Below, one piece after another: positions 53,144-61,801 of a stretch of 64,000 nt of DNA (within the stretch, counting starts at the first letter, position 1; every line of letters begins with the position of its first letter). The stretch comes from Halomarina rubra (lineage in GTDB: Archaea; Halobacteriota; Halobacteria; Halobacteriales; Haloarculaceae): NCBI RefSeq assembly GCF_023699475.1, contig NZ_JALXFV010000008.1, positions 1 to 64,000 of the forward strand. Reading direction: 5' to 3'. The notes beneath the pieces were generated by a model. That model made no database searches, was not told where the DNA came from, and saw only the letters and a list, made by a program, of their open reading frames with translations. The position numbers and the translations under genes were made by a program.

Positions 53144-54409
53144 ATGACCGTCCCGGACCCGGCGGCGAGCGAGGCTCTCGTCGTGCTGTTCGCGCAACTC
53201 GCCGTCGTGCTGGCGCTGGCGACGGGGCTCGGAGCGCTCGCGCGCCGCGGTGGCGCGCCGCCGGTCGTCGGCGAACTGCTGACCGGCGTGGTGCTCGGTC
53301 CGTCCATCCTCGGGTTGGTCGCTCCCGGCGTCTACGCGGCGCTGTTCCCCGAGGACGCGACGACGCTCCTGCTGGGCGTCTCGTCGGTCTGTCTCGTCGT
53401 GTTGATGACCGTCGTCGGGTTCGAGACCGACCTCTCGGTCGCCCGCGCTCGTCCGGGCCAGACGCTGCTCGTCGCAGCGGGGAGCGTCGTCGTCCCGTTC
53501 GCGCTCGGTGGGGCGCTCGCGTTCGTCGCCCCCGACGCCGTCCTGGCGAACCCGGACGCTCGCCTGCCGTTCGTCCTGTTCGTCGCCACCGCGATGAGCA
53601 TCTCCGCGATTCCCGTCGTCGCGCGCATCCTGCTCGACATGGGCCTGCTCGACGCACCGTTCGGCCAACTCGCCGTCGCCGTCGCGCTGGTCAACGACAC
53701 GCTGGGGTGGCTCCTGCTGGCGGTGGTCGCCGGCATCGCGACCGGGAGCGGCGACGCCCTCGCCTCGCTGCCGGGGACGCTGCTGGCGCTCGCGGGAGTG
53801 CTCGTCGTCGCGCTCACGGTCGGTCGGTGGTTCGCCGCCCGACTCGGGTCGGTCGCCGACAGCGTCGCGCTCCCGACGGTCGTCGCGCTCGCGCTCGGGG
53901 CGGGCGCGGCGACACAGGCACTCGGCGTCGAGGCCGTCCTCGGAGCGTTCCTCGTCGGAGCCATCGCCCGCGACCGCTCGACGCTCGCACCCGAGACCCG
54001 CGAGGCGCTCGAGTCGGTGACGCTGGCGATGCTCGCGCCCGTCTTCTTCGCCGTCGCGGGCCTGCGCGTCGACCTCGGAGCGCTCGCGGACCCGACGGTT
54101 GCGCTCGTCGGTCTCGTCGCGTTCGCCGTCGCCGTCGTCGGGAAGGTGGTCGGGACCGTCGGCGCGGCCCGTCTCGCGGGCATCGACCGCCGCGAGTCGC
54201 TGGCGCTCGGAGCGGCGCTCAACGCTCGGGGTGCGATGGAGATCGTCGTCGCCACCGTCGGCCTCCGTCTGGGCGTGCTCAACGAGGCCGCCTACGCCAT
54301 CGTCGTCTGCATCGCCATCGGGACGTCGGTGATGACGCCGCCGCTGGTCCGGTACGTCTACGGCGTCTCGGATACCGACACCGGACCGGTCGGGGACTCG
54401 ACGGTCTGA
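53144..54409 (+). CDS. CPA2 family cation:proton antiporter
   Basis: This 421-residue membrane protein with about 12 helices follows the Kef/NapA-type layout: PPVVGELLTGVVLGPSILG in helix 2, GFETDLS, and the ion-binding site VNDTLGW. The site reads Asn-Asp rather than Asp-Asp, as in electroneutral exchangers. The N-terminal cytosolic TrkA-N/RCK domain of KefB/C is absent. It probably exchanges Na+ or K+ for H+. A TATA-like acttttgtc (53112-53120) precedes the ATG by about 28 bases. Confidence 0.88.
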   Translation: MTVPDPAASEALVVLFAQLAVVLALATGLGALARRGGAPPVVGELLTGVVLGPSILGLVAPGVYAALFPEDATTLLLGVSSVCLVVLMTVVGFETDLSVARARPGQTLLVAAGSVVVPFALGGALAFVAPDAVLANPDARLPFVLFVATAMSISAIPVVARILLDMGLLDAPFGQLAVAVALVNDTLGWLLLAVVAGIATGSGDALASLPGTLLALAGVLVVALTVGRWFAARLGSVADSVALPTVVALALGAGAATQALGVEAVLGAFLVGAIARDRSTLAPETREALESVTLAMLAPVFFAVAGLRVDLGALADPTVALVGLVAFAVAVVGKVVGTVGAARLAGIDRRESLALGAALNARGAMEIVVATVGLRLGVLNEAAYAIVVCIAIGTSVMTPPLVRYVYGVSDTDTGPVGDSTV

Positions 54410-54431
54410 GTCGCGCCGTCGTCGAGAACGG

Positions 54432-54492
54432 TGGGAGAGCGACGCCTGCGGGAGAACGACGTGTGGGGAGCGGCGTCTGTGGGAGAACGACG
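54432..54492. repeat. Degenerate 16-17-base tandem repeat, four units
   Basis: Units based on GGGAGAACGACG start at 54433, 54450, 54465 and 54481, spaced 15-17 bases apart. The first has GGGAGAGCGACG and the third, shorter unit GGGGAGCGGCG. They lie in the 117-base gap between two convergent genes; the antiporter and purQ transcripts both end here. Confidence 0.55.
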
Positions 54493-54526
54493 TCGGCGAG
54501 TGAGGGTCGCCGACGAGACGACGTGG

Positions 54527-55204
54527 TCAGTGGGAGAACCCGCGCAGCACGCCCTGCCCGTCGGTCCCCGCGTGGAGGTCCGGGAGCGTCGCGCGCTCGG
54601 GGTGGGGCATCAACACGGCGACGGTGTCACGCTCGCCGAGGACGCCCGCGACGTTGCCCGCCGAGCCGTTGGGGTTCGCCATGTCGGTGACGTCTCCCTC
54701 GGCGTCGCAGTATCGGAACAGCACGCGCTCTTCCTCGTCCAGTCGCGCGAGTTCCTCGTCGGTCGCCTCGAAGCGCCCCTCGCCGTGGGCGATGGGGAAC
54801 TCGACGACGTCGCCTTCCTCGTAGGCGGCCGTCCACGGCGTGTCGGCGTTCTCGACGCGCAAGTGGACGTGTTCACACTGGAAGCGGGCGCTCGCGTTCG
54901 TCGTGAACGCACCGGGGGTCAGCCCCGACTCCGAGCCGATCTGTGCGCCGTTGCAGATGCCGAGGACCGGCGTGCCGGCCGCGGCACGCTCGCGGACCTC
55001 GGCCATCACGGGTGCGCGGGCGGCCATCGCACCGGCCCGGAGGTAGTCGCCGTAGGAGAACCCGCCGGGGAGGACGATACCGTCGGTGTCGGCGGGGAGA
55101 CCGTCCTCGAACCAGACGCGCTCGGCGTCGATACCGAGGTGGTCGAGCGCGCGGACGGCGTCACGGTCGCAGTTCGACCCGCCGAACTGGAGGACGGTTA
55201 TCAT
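54527..55204 (-). CDS. purQ: Phosphoribosylformylglycinamidine synthase glutaminase subunit PurQ
   Basis: This 225-residue class I glutamine amidotransferase provides ammonia for the fourth purine step. The nucleophile is in VLGICNGAQIGSESG (Cys). LPGGFSYGDYLRAGAMAA is the PurQ signature. His-x-Glu of the triad is in MPHPERA near the end. It needs PurS and the separate PurL synthase. Its start overlaps the purS stop by 4 bases (TGA/ATG). Confidence 0.95.
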   Translation of the reverse strand: MITVLQFGGSNCDRDAVRALDHLGIDAERVWFEDGLPADTDGIVLPGGFSYGDYLRAGAMAARAPVMAEVRERAAAGTPVLGICNGAQIGSESGLTPGAFTTNASARFQCEHVHLRVENADTPWTAAYEEGDVVEFPIAHGEGRFEATDEELARLDEEERVLFRYCDAEGDVTDMANPNGSAGNVAGVLGERDTVAVLMPHPERATLPDLHAGTDGQGVLRGFSH

Positions 55205-55452
55205 CGTTCCGTGACGTGCACGTCGTAGTCGTGGATGGTCGGGTTCGCGAGCAACCGCTCGGCCATCTCGTCGGCGCGGTCGGTGGCCGCTTCGGGCGAG
55301 TCGGCGTCGAGGTCGACCTCGAAGCGGTCGGCCGAGCGCAGCCCCTCCAGGTCGAACCCGAGGCGTTCGAGCGCGCGCTTGGTCGTCTCGGCCTCCGGGT
55401 CGAGGACGCCCTGCTTGAGTCGAACGGTCACCGTGGCCGTGTACGCGGTCAT
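55201..55452 (-). CDS. purS: Phosphoribosylformylglycinamidine synthase subunit PurS
   Basis: This 83-residue protein bridges PurQ and PurL in the FGAM synthase complex. It has the typical PurS pattern TATVTVRLKQGVLDPEAETTKRALERLGFD and a C-terminal LLANPTIHDYDVHV strand. The ATG at 55450-55452 was chosen over a longer GTG frame because the preceding bases hold a TATA-like gcgttttc about 28 bases upstream. It is the first gene of a purS-purQ operon. Confidence 0.94.
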   Translation of the reverse strand: MTAYTATVTVRLKQGVLDPEAETTKRALERLGFDLEGLRSADRFEVDLDADSPEAATDRADEMAERLLANPTIHDYDVHVTER

Positions 55453-55634
55453 CGGTCGTGTAGGCGTGGTCGTGCACGAAAACGCTTGTGGGTTCGATTG
55501 GGTATGCACGGTCGTGGTGGCTCGTCGCGGGGGACCCGACGGCAGCGTTGCACCGAGCGTCGCGCTTTTGCTCGCCGATTGCGAGGGGGTGGCATGGAAC
55601 GACCCGAGCCACGACGAACCGAGCGGTGGCGACG

Positions 55635-56336
55635 ATGACCGGCCGCCTCGCGCAGGTCACCGTCGTCGGCGACGACAAGAAGGGTATCATCGCCCGCGTC
55701 ACGACGCTGCTGTTCGAACGCGGCGTCAACGTCGAGGACCTCGACCAGGCGGTCCAGGAGGGCGTCTTCCGGATGACGCTCCACGTCGACACGAGCGACA
55801 TGGTCGTCAAGGAGGAGACGCTCCGGGAGGCGCTGTCCGACCTCGGCGACGAACTCGGCCAGGACATCTCGGTGCGGTTCCCCGGCGACCGCGAGACCGA
55901 CCGCATCGCCGTCCTCGTCACGAAGGAGTCACACTGTCTGGAGGCGCTCGTCGAGGCCCGGAAGTCGGGGACGCTCGACGCGGAACTCTCGGTGGTCGTC
56001 GGCAACCGCGACCACCTCGCGCCGGTCGCCGAGGACGCCGGCATCCCGTTCTACGACGTCGGTGACGGGTCGGGGACGCCCGACGAGGAGTGGTTGCTGG
56101 ACATCCTCGACGAGCACGACGTGGACCTCGTCGTGCTCGCGCGCTACATGCGCATCCTCGGCCCGAACGTCGTGTTCCGCTACGAGGACCGCATCATCAA
56201 CGTCCACCCCTCCCTGCTCCCCGCGTTCCCCGGCGCGGAGGCGTACCGGCAGGCCCGCGAGGAGGGCGTCCGCGTCGCGGGCGTCACCGCCCACTACGTG
56301 ACGACGGACCTCGACCAGGGACCCATCGTCACCTAG
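55635..56336 (+). CDS. purU: Formyltetrahydrofolate deformylase PurU, truncated by an in-frame TAG
   Basis: The N-terminal ACT domain (AQVTVVGDDKKGIIARVTTLLFERGVNVEDLDQ) and the formyltransferase-fold catalytic domain are present. Catalytic residues are in IINVHPSLLPAF (Asn, His) and TTDLDQGPI (Asp). Immediately after GPIVT a TAG at 56334-56336 stops the frame at 233 residues. In PurU homologues a Gln follows this motif, so the codon probably was CAG. The same frame continues with a further 85 residues of PurU-like sequence (next entry). The enzyme hydrolyses 10-formyl-THF to formate for purine synthesis; whether this truncated form works is doubtful. Confidence 0.85.
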   Translation: MTGRLAQVTVVGDDKKGIIARVTTLLFERGVNVEDLDQAVQEGVFRMTLHVDTSDMVVKEETLREALSDLGDELGQDISVRFPGDRETDRIAVLVTKESHCLEALVEARKSGTLDAELSVVVGNRDHLAPVAEDAGIPFYDVGDGSGTPDEEWLLDILDEHDVDLVVLARYMRILGPNVVFRYEDRIINVHPSLLPAFPGAEAYRQAREEGVRVAGVTAHYVTTDLDQGPIVT

Positions 56337-56594
56337 CGCGTGTTCGACGTGCCCGACGGGGCGGCCGTCGAGGACATCGAGGCGCGCGGCCAACCGCTCG
56401 AAGCGGAGGCGCTCGTCGAGGCGGTCCGCCTCCACCTCGACGACGCGCTGTCGGTGTACCACGGCCGAACCCACCTCCGCGAGGAGACCGACGACGAGGC
56501 GTACCAACTCGGTCTCTCGACGGAGGCGCAGGCGGCGAACCCGACCGAACCGGTCGACCGGGGTGTGCCGGAAACGCCCGAGGCGGACGACTAG
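56337..56594 (+). pseudogene. purU: C-terminal remainder of purU, separated by an amber codon
   Basis: In the same frame as purU, directly after the TAG, 85 codons read RVFDVPDGAAVEDIEARGQPLEAEALVEAVRLHLDDALSVYHGRT and end at TAG 56592-56594. This is the normal PurU C-terminus, which packs against the catalytic domain. It could be read by stop-codon readthrough, translated from GTG 56340, or be dead sequence. Its preserved amino acids suggest the stop arose recently or is tolerated. Confidence 0.75.
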
Positions 56595-57853
56595 CCGAGG
56601 ACGAACAGGCTGCCGCGGTCGCCGACTTCGTCCGTCCACTGCCCGGCCCAGTACAGTCGGCCGTCGACGGCGGCCAGCGGCGTCTCGACGGTCGAGCGCA
56701 GTTCGTGCGACCGACGGTGTTCGCCCGTCGCTCGGTCGAGCGCGTACAGCGTCGCTCCGCGGTGGCCGAAGTGGTCGCCCGTGTACAGCGTGTCGCCGAC
56801 GACGACGGGCGGGGTGTGACACGGTCGGTCGTCGAAGCGCCACTGGACGTCGCCGCTGCGCGCGTCGAGTGCCACCACCACCTCGTCGTTCGACCCGGTG
56901 ACGTAGGCCGTCTCCCCGTCGGTCGCGGGTGGAACGTACGACTCGCCACGGAGGTCGTGGTGCCACGCCTGCTCCCCGTCGGGTGTCACGGCGTGCAGTC
57001 CCGTCGTCGTCCCGACCGCGAGGACGACACCGTCGGCGACGACCGGTGGCGCGTAGCTCTCGCCGAGGACGTCGTACGTCCACAGCGCCGACCGGTCGGT
57101 GCGGTCGAACGCCCGGAGTCGCCCCTCGTCGTTGGCCCCGTACGTCACGTAGAGGCGGTCGTCGGTGACGGCCACCCCGGACGGTGAACTCGCAGCCCCG
57201 TCCTCGGCGTGGGCCTCCCAGCGGTGCTCTCCGGTGACGGCGTCGAGGGCGAGGACGCTGTCGTCCCCGAACGGGAGGAACACCGTCTCGTCGACGACGG
57301 TCGGAGCCAGCCACCTGCCGCTCGACCCCTCACCGTAGTGCCAGTGGACCTCCCCGCTCTGTCGGTCCAGTGCGTAGGTTCCGCCGTGGTAGCTCACGAA
57401 CGCCGTCTCGCCGACGATGGTGGCCGGCCCGTGCGCCCGCAGGACGTCCGCCGACCAGACGGGTCCCTGTGGTCTGGAGAACTCGGAGCGATACTCGTAG
57501 CCGACGGTCCGGAACTGCTCCTCGCCGCTGGTGGTCTCGCCGGGGTGGCGGTACTGGCCGAAGACGACGGAGCCGTTGGCGACCGCGGGTGCGTCGAACC
57601 CGCCGAGGTCGACCCGCCCGAACGAGGCGTCGTGGACGTCGCTCGCGACGGGCGTCCCGTCGAGGGCGGCGCTGGTGTTCCCCGTGTCGGCGGTGACGGT
57701 CGGCCACCCGTGGGTCGGGCCGAGCGTCGCGTCGTCGTAGTGGTCGTGCGCGGTGAGCGCGCTGTCGAGTGCGTCGACGGCACAGCCCGCGAGCGCACTC
57801 GCGCCGGCCGCGCCGAGCGCACCGAGGACCGCTCTCCTGGAGGGTGGAGACAT
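56591..57853 (-). CDS. PQQ-like beta-propeller lipoprotein
   Basis: This 420-residue secreted protein begins with a Tat-type SRRAVLGALGAAG and lipobox LAGC (Cys24). The mature part is built from about seven repeats of a pattern such as VVGDTLYTGDHFGHRGATLYALDRATGEHRR, the PQQ-repeat type (YALDxxTGxxxW). The pyrroloquinoline quinone-binding residues of the true dehydrogenases are not evident, so it is probably a structural or assembly propeller on the cell surface. It converges on purU, with a 4-base overlap of stop codons. Confidence 0.85.
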   Translation of the reverse strand: MSPPSRRAVLGALGAAGASALAGCAVDALDSALTAHDHYDDATLGPTHGWPTVTADTGNTSAALDGTPVASDVHDASFGRVDLGGFDAPAVANGSVVFGQYRHPGETTSGEEQFRTVGYEYRSEFSRPQGPVWSADVLRAHGPATIVGETAFVSYHGGTYALDRQSGEVHWHYGEGSSGRWLAPTVVDETVFLPFGDDSVLALDAVTGEHRWEAHAEDGAASSPSGVAVTDDRLYVTYGANDEGRLRAFDRTDRSALWTYDVLGESYAPPVVADGVVLAVGTTTGLHAVTPDGEQAWHHDLRGESYVPPATDGETAYVTGSNDEVVVALDARSGDVQWRFDDRPCHTPPVVVGDTLYTGDHFGHRGATLYALDRATGEHRRSHELRSTVETPLAAVDGRLYWAGQWTDEVGDRGSLFVLG

Positions 57854-57893
57854 GTCCGAACGGTCGTCGCCGTCGTGAAAAGCCCTCCGAGAC

Positions 57894-58919
57894 CTACAGG
57901 TCGCGGACCGCCGCCACCGCCGCGCTCATCTCGGGGGCGTCGAACAGGTCCCGACCGAGGTACCGGTTCGCGCCGGCGCGGTACAGGTCGCTGGCGACCT
58001 GGACGGCGCTCGAATCGAGCGGCTCGGGGTCGCGCTCACAGAGGTCGCGCCAGTCGGCGACGTCCTGCGCTTTGGCCTCGCGCTTGGCCGTCTCGACGGC
58101 GGCGACCCACTCCCCCTGGGTCCGCTTGTGGTACTGGCGGACGACCTCCTTCGAGACCTGCTGGCCCTCGAACGCGAAGCGGTTCTCGTCGAAGGTGCCG
58201 ACCACGTCGGCGACGCGGACCTCCCCCTCGAAGAACAGACACTCTATCTTGCCGTCCTCGTGGGTGAACCCGCGCTCCTCCGCACGCTCGGTGACGACCT
58301 CGTTGACCTCGCGAGCGACCGATTCGAGGTCGTCGACGCTCGCCTCGCCCGCGATGGCGTCGGCTTCCTCCCGGTCGAGGTAGCGGTCGGACTCCTCGTA
58401 CTTCGTCGAGAACTCGACGAGCGGGTCCGGGAGCGCGACGGCGTCGTCGGGCCACTCGCGACCCTCCAGGCCGACCTGTTCGGGCGTGTAGCGCGTCCGG
58501 AGGCTGGACCCTTCGGGGACGCTGTTGCGGAAGACGATCTCGAGCGGGACGAGGTAGTTCTCGCCCGCGGCGTCGTGGTAGGCGTCGTAGTCGTAGTCGC
58601 GCCCCTCGTGCGGGAGGTCGGGCACCTGCGTCAGGTCGATGGCCATCTCGCGCGGCGGTTCCTCCACCTCGGCGAGCGCGACCGGTTCGTCCCCGTCTTC
58701 GGGGACCACGCCGCGGTAGTGCGTCGGGACGCCGGCGTCGGCGAGCAGTTCGAAGTTCTTCGCGCCCATCGCACAGAGCGCCTGGCCCTTCCCCGGTATC
58801 GCGTCGGGCATCTGCCCCCAGTCGAACACGGAGTAGGCGTCGGTGAACACGAACGACCCGCGGCCGAGTTCGTCGCTCCTCGCGGTCTCCTCGACCCGGA
58901 ACTCCTTGACGCTCGTCAT
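57894..58919 (-). CDS. purC: Phosphoribosylaminoimidazole-succinocarboxamide synthase PurC
   Basis: This 341-residue SAICAR synthase has [27 protein letters not shown] near the N-terminus, [21 protein letters not shown] in the central part, and [31 protein letters not shown] with the ATP/CAIR-binding Asp residues. The haloarchaeal form is longer than the bacterial one of about 240 residues. ATG 58917-58919 begins SVKEFRVEE. It belongs to the purine genes in this stretch but has its own promoter. Confidence 0.92.
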   Translation of the reverse strand: MTSVKEFRVEETARSDELGRGSFVFTDAYSVFDWGQMPDAIPGKGQALCAMGAKNFELLADAGVPTHYRGVVPEDGDEPVALAEVEEPPREMAIDLTQVPDLPHEGRDYDYDAYHDAAGENYLVPLEIVFRNSVPEGSSLRTRYTPEQVGLEGREWPDDAVALPDPLVEFSTKYEESDRYLDREEADAIAGEASVDDLESVAREVNEVVTERAEERGFTHEDGKIECLFFEGEVRVADVVGTFDENRFAFEGQQVSKEVVRQYHKRTQGEWVAAVETAKREAKAQDVADWRDLCERDPEPLDSSAVQVASDLYRAGANRYLGRDLFDAPEMSAAVAAVRDL

Positions 58920-59085
58920 GGACGTGGGTGGACGAGCGCGAACCAAAGGGGTTTCTATGCACGGTCGTGCCGAGCCCCGGCCGCTCGGGTAGTGGTGAGG
59001 AACGGGCGAGCGGCCGGTGGCGGGAGACGGCGACGTTGGCCGGTAGCCGGTGGGGTTTTACCGTTCGCCGGACCAGTGCCAACGA

Positions 59086-60468
59086 ATGGAACGGGTGTCG
59101 ACGAACGTGCCACGCGGGCGATTCGAGTTCGCCCAGCGCCCAGAGACGGACCAGTCCTTCGAGAACGCGCTGGCGAAAGCGCGGGCCGGCGACCGACTCA
59201 CCGTCGACGACGGTGTCGAACTGCTGACGACGGGCACCGCGTTCGACGGCATCGACCCGCGTCGGAAGGAACTCGTCCTCGAGGCCGCCGACCAGCGCCG
59301 CGCGGAGGTGGTCGGCGAGGAGGTGACGTTCGTCGCCAACCTCAACAACAACGTCACGACGGCCTGCAACACCGGCTGTCTGTTCTGTAACTTCAAGGAC
59401 CCCGCCGGCGAGTTCGAACGGGGACAGGTGCCCGACGGCGGCGTCGCCCACACCGACCGCGGGTTCACGAAGACGCCCGCCGACTCCCGGCGCATCGTGA
59501 CGGACGCGCTCGAACGGGGTATCTACGAGGTGACCTCCGTCTCGGGGCTCCACCCCGCGCTGGCCCTAGACGACGACCACCGCGAGGCGCTCGACGCGCA
59601 GGGCGGGCCGAACTACAAACCCGCCAGCATGTACGCCACTGACCCCGGGACGTACGTCGAGCAACTGGAGGCGATGGCCGTCGACGGCGTCCACCTCCAC
59701 TCGATGACGCCCGAGGAGGCCGCCCACGCCCGGCGTGGGACCGACAGATCGTACGAACAGGTGTACCGCCGCCTGAAGCGGGCGGGACTCGACTCGGTGC
59801 CCGGCACGGCCGCCGAGATTCTGGTCGACGAGGTCCGCGACGTCATCTGCCCGCAGAAGATCGACACCGGCGAGTGGGTCGCGGCGATGGAGGCGGCCGC
59901 CGCGGTGGGGCTGGACGTGACCGCGACCATCATGTACGGCCACGTCGAGAACGAAGCGCACCGAATCCAGCACCTCGACGTGGTCCGGGAGTTCCAGGAC
60001 CGCACCGGCGCGATAACGGAGTTCGTCCCGCTGTCGTTCGTCCACCACGACACCCCGCTCGTCGAGAAGGGGATGGTCTCGACGGGGGCGACCCAGGCCG
60101 AAGACGAACTGCTGATGGCGGTCTCGCGGCTCTACCTCGACAACGTCGAGAACCTCCAGTCGTCGTGGGTGAAGTTCGGCGACGAACTCGGTCTGAAGAT
60201 GCTCTCGTGCGGTGCGAACGACTTCATGGGGACCATCCTCTCCGAGGAGATAACCAAACGCGCGGGCGGGGAGTTCGGCGAGTTCCGCTCCGTGCGGGAG
60301 TACGTCGAGATGATAACGGCCGTCGGGCGGGTCCCCGCCGAGCGCTCGACGGACTACCGCCAGCGCCGCGTCGTCGACCCCGAGGAGGGACCGTTCGGAC
60401 CGACACTCGGCCCGAACGCCGACGGGACGCCGCTGGTCGACCGGTCGGCGGTGCCCGCCGACGACTGA
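59086..60468 (+). CDS. cofH: F420 chromophore (FO) synthase subunit CofH
   Basis: This 460-residue radical SAM enzyme joins the tyrosine-derived part to the 5-amino-6-ribitylaminouracil for 7,8-didemethyl-8-hydroxy-5-deazariboflavin (FO). The cluster motif is C94-x3-C98-x2-C101 (TACNTGCLFCNF). The catalytic barrel and C-terminal domain follow: GLHPALALDDDHREAL, HSMTPEEAAHAR, TATIMYGHVENEAHRI. The partner CofG is encoded at the right window edge on the opposite strand. A TATA-like gttttacc (59056-59063) lies 27 bases before the ATG. Confidence 0.94.
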   Translation: MERVSTNVPRGRFEFAQRPETDQSFENALAKARAGDRLTVDDGVELLTTGTAFDGIDPRRKELVLEAADQRRAEVVGEEVTFVANLNNNVTTACNTGCLFCNFKDPAGEFERGQVPDGGVAHTDRGFTKTPADSRRIVTDALERGIYEVTSVSGLHPALALDDDHREALDAQGGPNYKPASMYATDPGTYVEQLEAMAVDGVHLHSMTPEEAAHARRGTDRSYEQVYRRLKRAGLDSVPGTAAEILVDEVRDVICPQKIDTGEWVAAMEAAAAVGLDVTATIMYGHVENEAHRIQHLDVVREFQDRTGAITEFVPLSFVHHDTPLVEKGMVSTGATQAEDELLMAVSRLYLDNVENLQSSWVKFGDELGLKMLSCGANDFMGTILSEEITKRAGGEFGEFRSVREYVEMITAVGRVPAERSTDYRQRRVVDPEEGPFGPTLGPNADGTPLVDRSAVPADD

Positions 60469-60499
60469 GACCGGGAACGAACCCTCGGTCGGTGCGGGT

Positions 60500-61570
60500 T
60501 CAGGCGAACTCGATGACGCCTTCTGCGTACTCCTTGACCCCGAGGCTCGCACTGGAGAGCGACGCCGTCGAAGTGTCCGTCGAGGACTCGCGCTCGACGA
60601 TGACGCCGCCACCGCCGACGGCCACGTCGTAGGTGTCGCCGTGGGCGACGCCGAACAGCTTCGTCTCGACGGGCGTCTGCATCGCCTTCCACTGGCCCGT
60701 CGAGATGCGTTCGTAGGTCTTCCCGCCGTCGCCGGCGGCGTAGCCGTAGTCGGTGCCACGGTCGATGCCGCGGATGGCCGTGCGGTCGTCGTCGACGACG
60801 TGGGGCGTCCAGCGGAACCCGTCGTAGCGGTAGATGATACCGTTGCCACCGGCGACGTTGACGTCCTTCGGGCCGACGCTAGCGATGTCGTAGAACGCCG
60901 TGCCTGCGAAGTCGATGCCGACGCGGTCCCACGTCGACCCGCCGTCGGTCGTCTCGCTGACGAGTTGGCTCGTCGAGGCGACGTGACCCTTCTCGCGTTC
61001 GTAGAAGTCGATACCGGGAATCGTCGACCCGCCGCCGGGCTTGATGACGTCGTTGTACTTCACCGCACCGCTCGACTGGCGGACGCCGACGAGCAGTTCG
61101 CCCGAACCGTTGACGAAGTAGAGTCGTTCGTCCTCGCCGGCGGTGCCGACGACCGCACAGTCCTCCCACGTCGACGTCTTGCCCTTCGGCGCGGAGTAGT
61201 TCGTCAGCGTCTGCGTGTCCACGCGGTACTCGCCGATGACGCCCGAGCCACCGACGAACCAGATTGCCTTCCCGTCGTCGGTGACGTCGACGCCCGTCAG
61301 CGGACGGCTCCGCGCCTGTGGACCGTAGTTGACGATGCGCTCCCAGCCGTCCGACCGGCGGATGACGACGTCGCCGCCCCCACCGACCGCCACCGGCCCC
61401 TCGACGGTGTCGACGGCGTCGTTGAGCGACTTCGTGGTCGGACTCGTCGCCTCGACCCACCCGCCGTCCGTGCTGTCCTGTGCGGCGACGCTGGGGACGC
61501 CCACCACGCCCGCCGTCGTCGCGCCTGCAAGCTTGAGGAAACCCCGCCGACCCGTGTTCGCTCCTTTCAT
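60500..61570 (-). CDS. Tat-exported beta-propeller protein
   Basis: This 356-residue protein has a Tat signal (TGRRGFLKLAGATTAGVV, cleavage near SVAAQ) and then about six blades with repeats such as TAFYDIASVGPKDVNVAGGNGIIYRYDG and PVAVGGGGDVVIRRSDGWERIV. The pattern is of the Ycf48/BNR-type propeller. STWEDCAVVGTAGEDERLYFV also fits. It is a secreted protein of unknown function, unlike the lipoprotein propeller at 56.6-57.9 kb. The promoter region upstream is AT-rich. Confidence 0.75.
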   Translation of the reverse strand: MKGANTGRRGFLKLAGATTAGVVGVPSVAAQDSTDGGWVEATSPTTKSLNDAVDTVEGPVAVGGGGDVVIRRSDGWERIVNYGPQARSRPLTGVDVTDDGKAIWFVGGSGVIGEYRVDTQTLTNYSAPKGKTSTWEDCAVVGTAGEDERLYFVNGSGELLVGVRQSSGAVKYNDVIKPGGGSTIPGIDFYEREKGHVASTSQLVSETTDGGSTWDRVGIDFAGTAFYDIASVGPKDVNVAGGNGIIYRYDGFRWTPHVVDDDRTAIRGIDRGTDYGYAAGDGGKTYERISTGQWKAMQTPVETKLFGVAHGDTYDVAVGGGGVIVERESSTDTSTASLSSASLGVKEYAEGVIEFA

Positions 61571-61801
61571 ACTGTGTCACTCGACAGTTCGTGCTACTAC
61601 TATTCGTAAATTGCACACTACCTGAATAGAAATATTATCTCGCGACGGAGTCGACCGTTGTCCCGTCGACGGGCCACACGGGACCATTCACAACCGAACA
61701 CGTCGTCGGTAGACGGCGGTTAACGGGTGTCAGACACTTACTACGGCGGTCGTCGTCGGAACCGGTACGTGCTCGTCGACGTCGCAGCCGTCGGGGGCGG
61801 C

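Noticed and set aside
55635-56594. Pyrrolysine or selenocysteine decoding at the purU TAG
   Set aside because: No supporting genes are present in the window, haloarchaea are not generally known to use pyrrolysine, and the expected residue is Gln; simple loss or readthrough is more likely.
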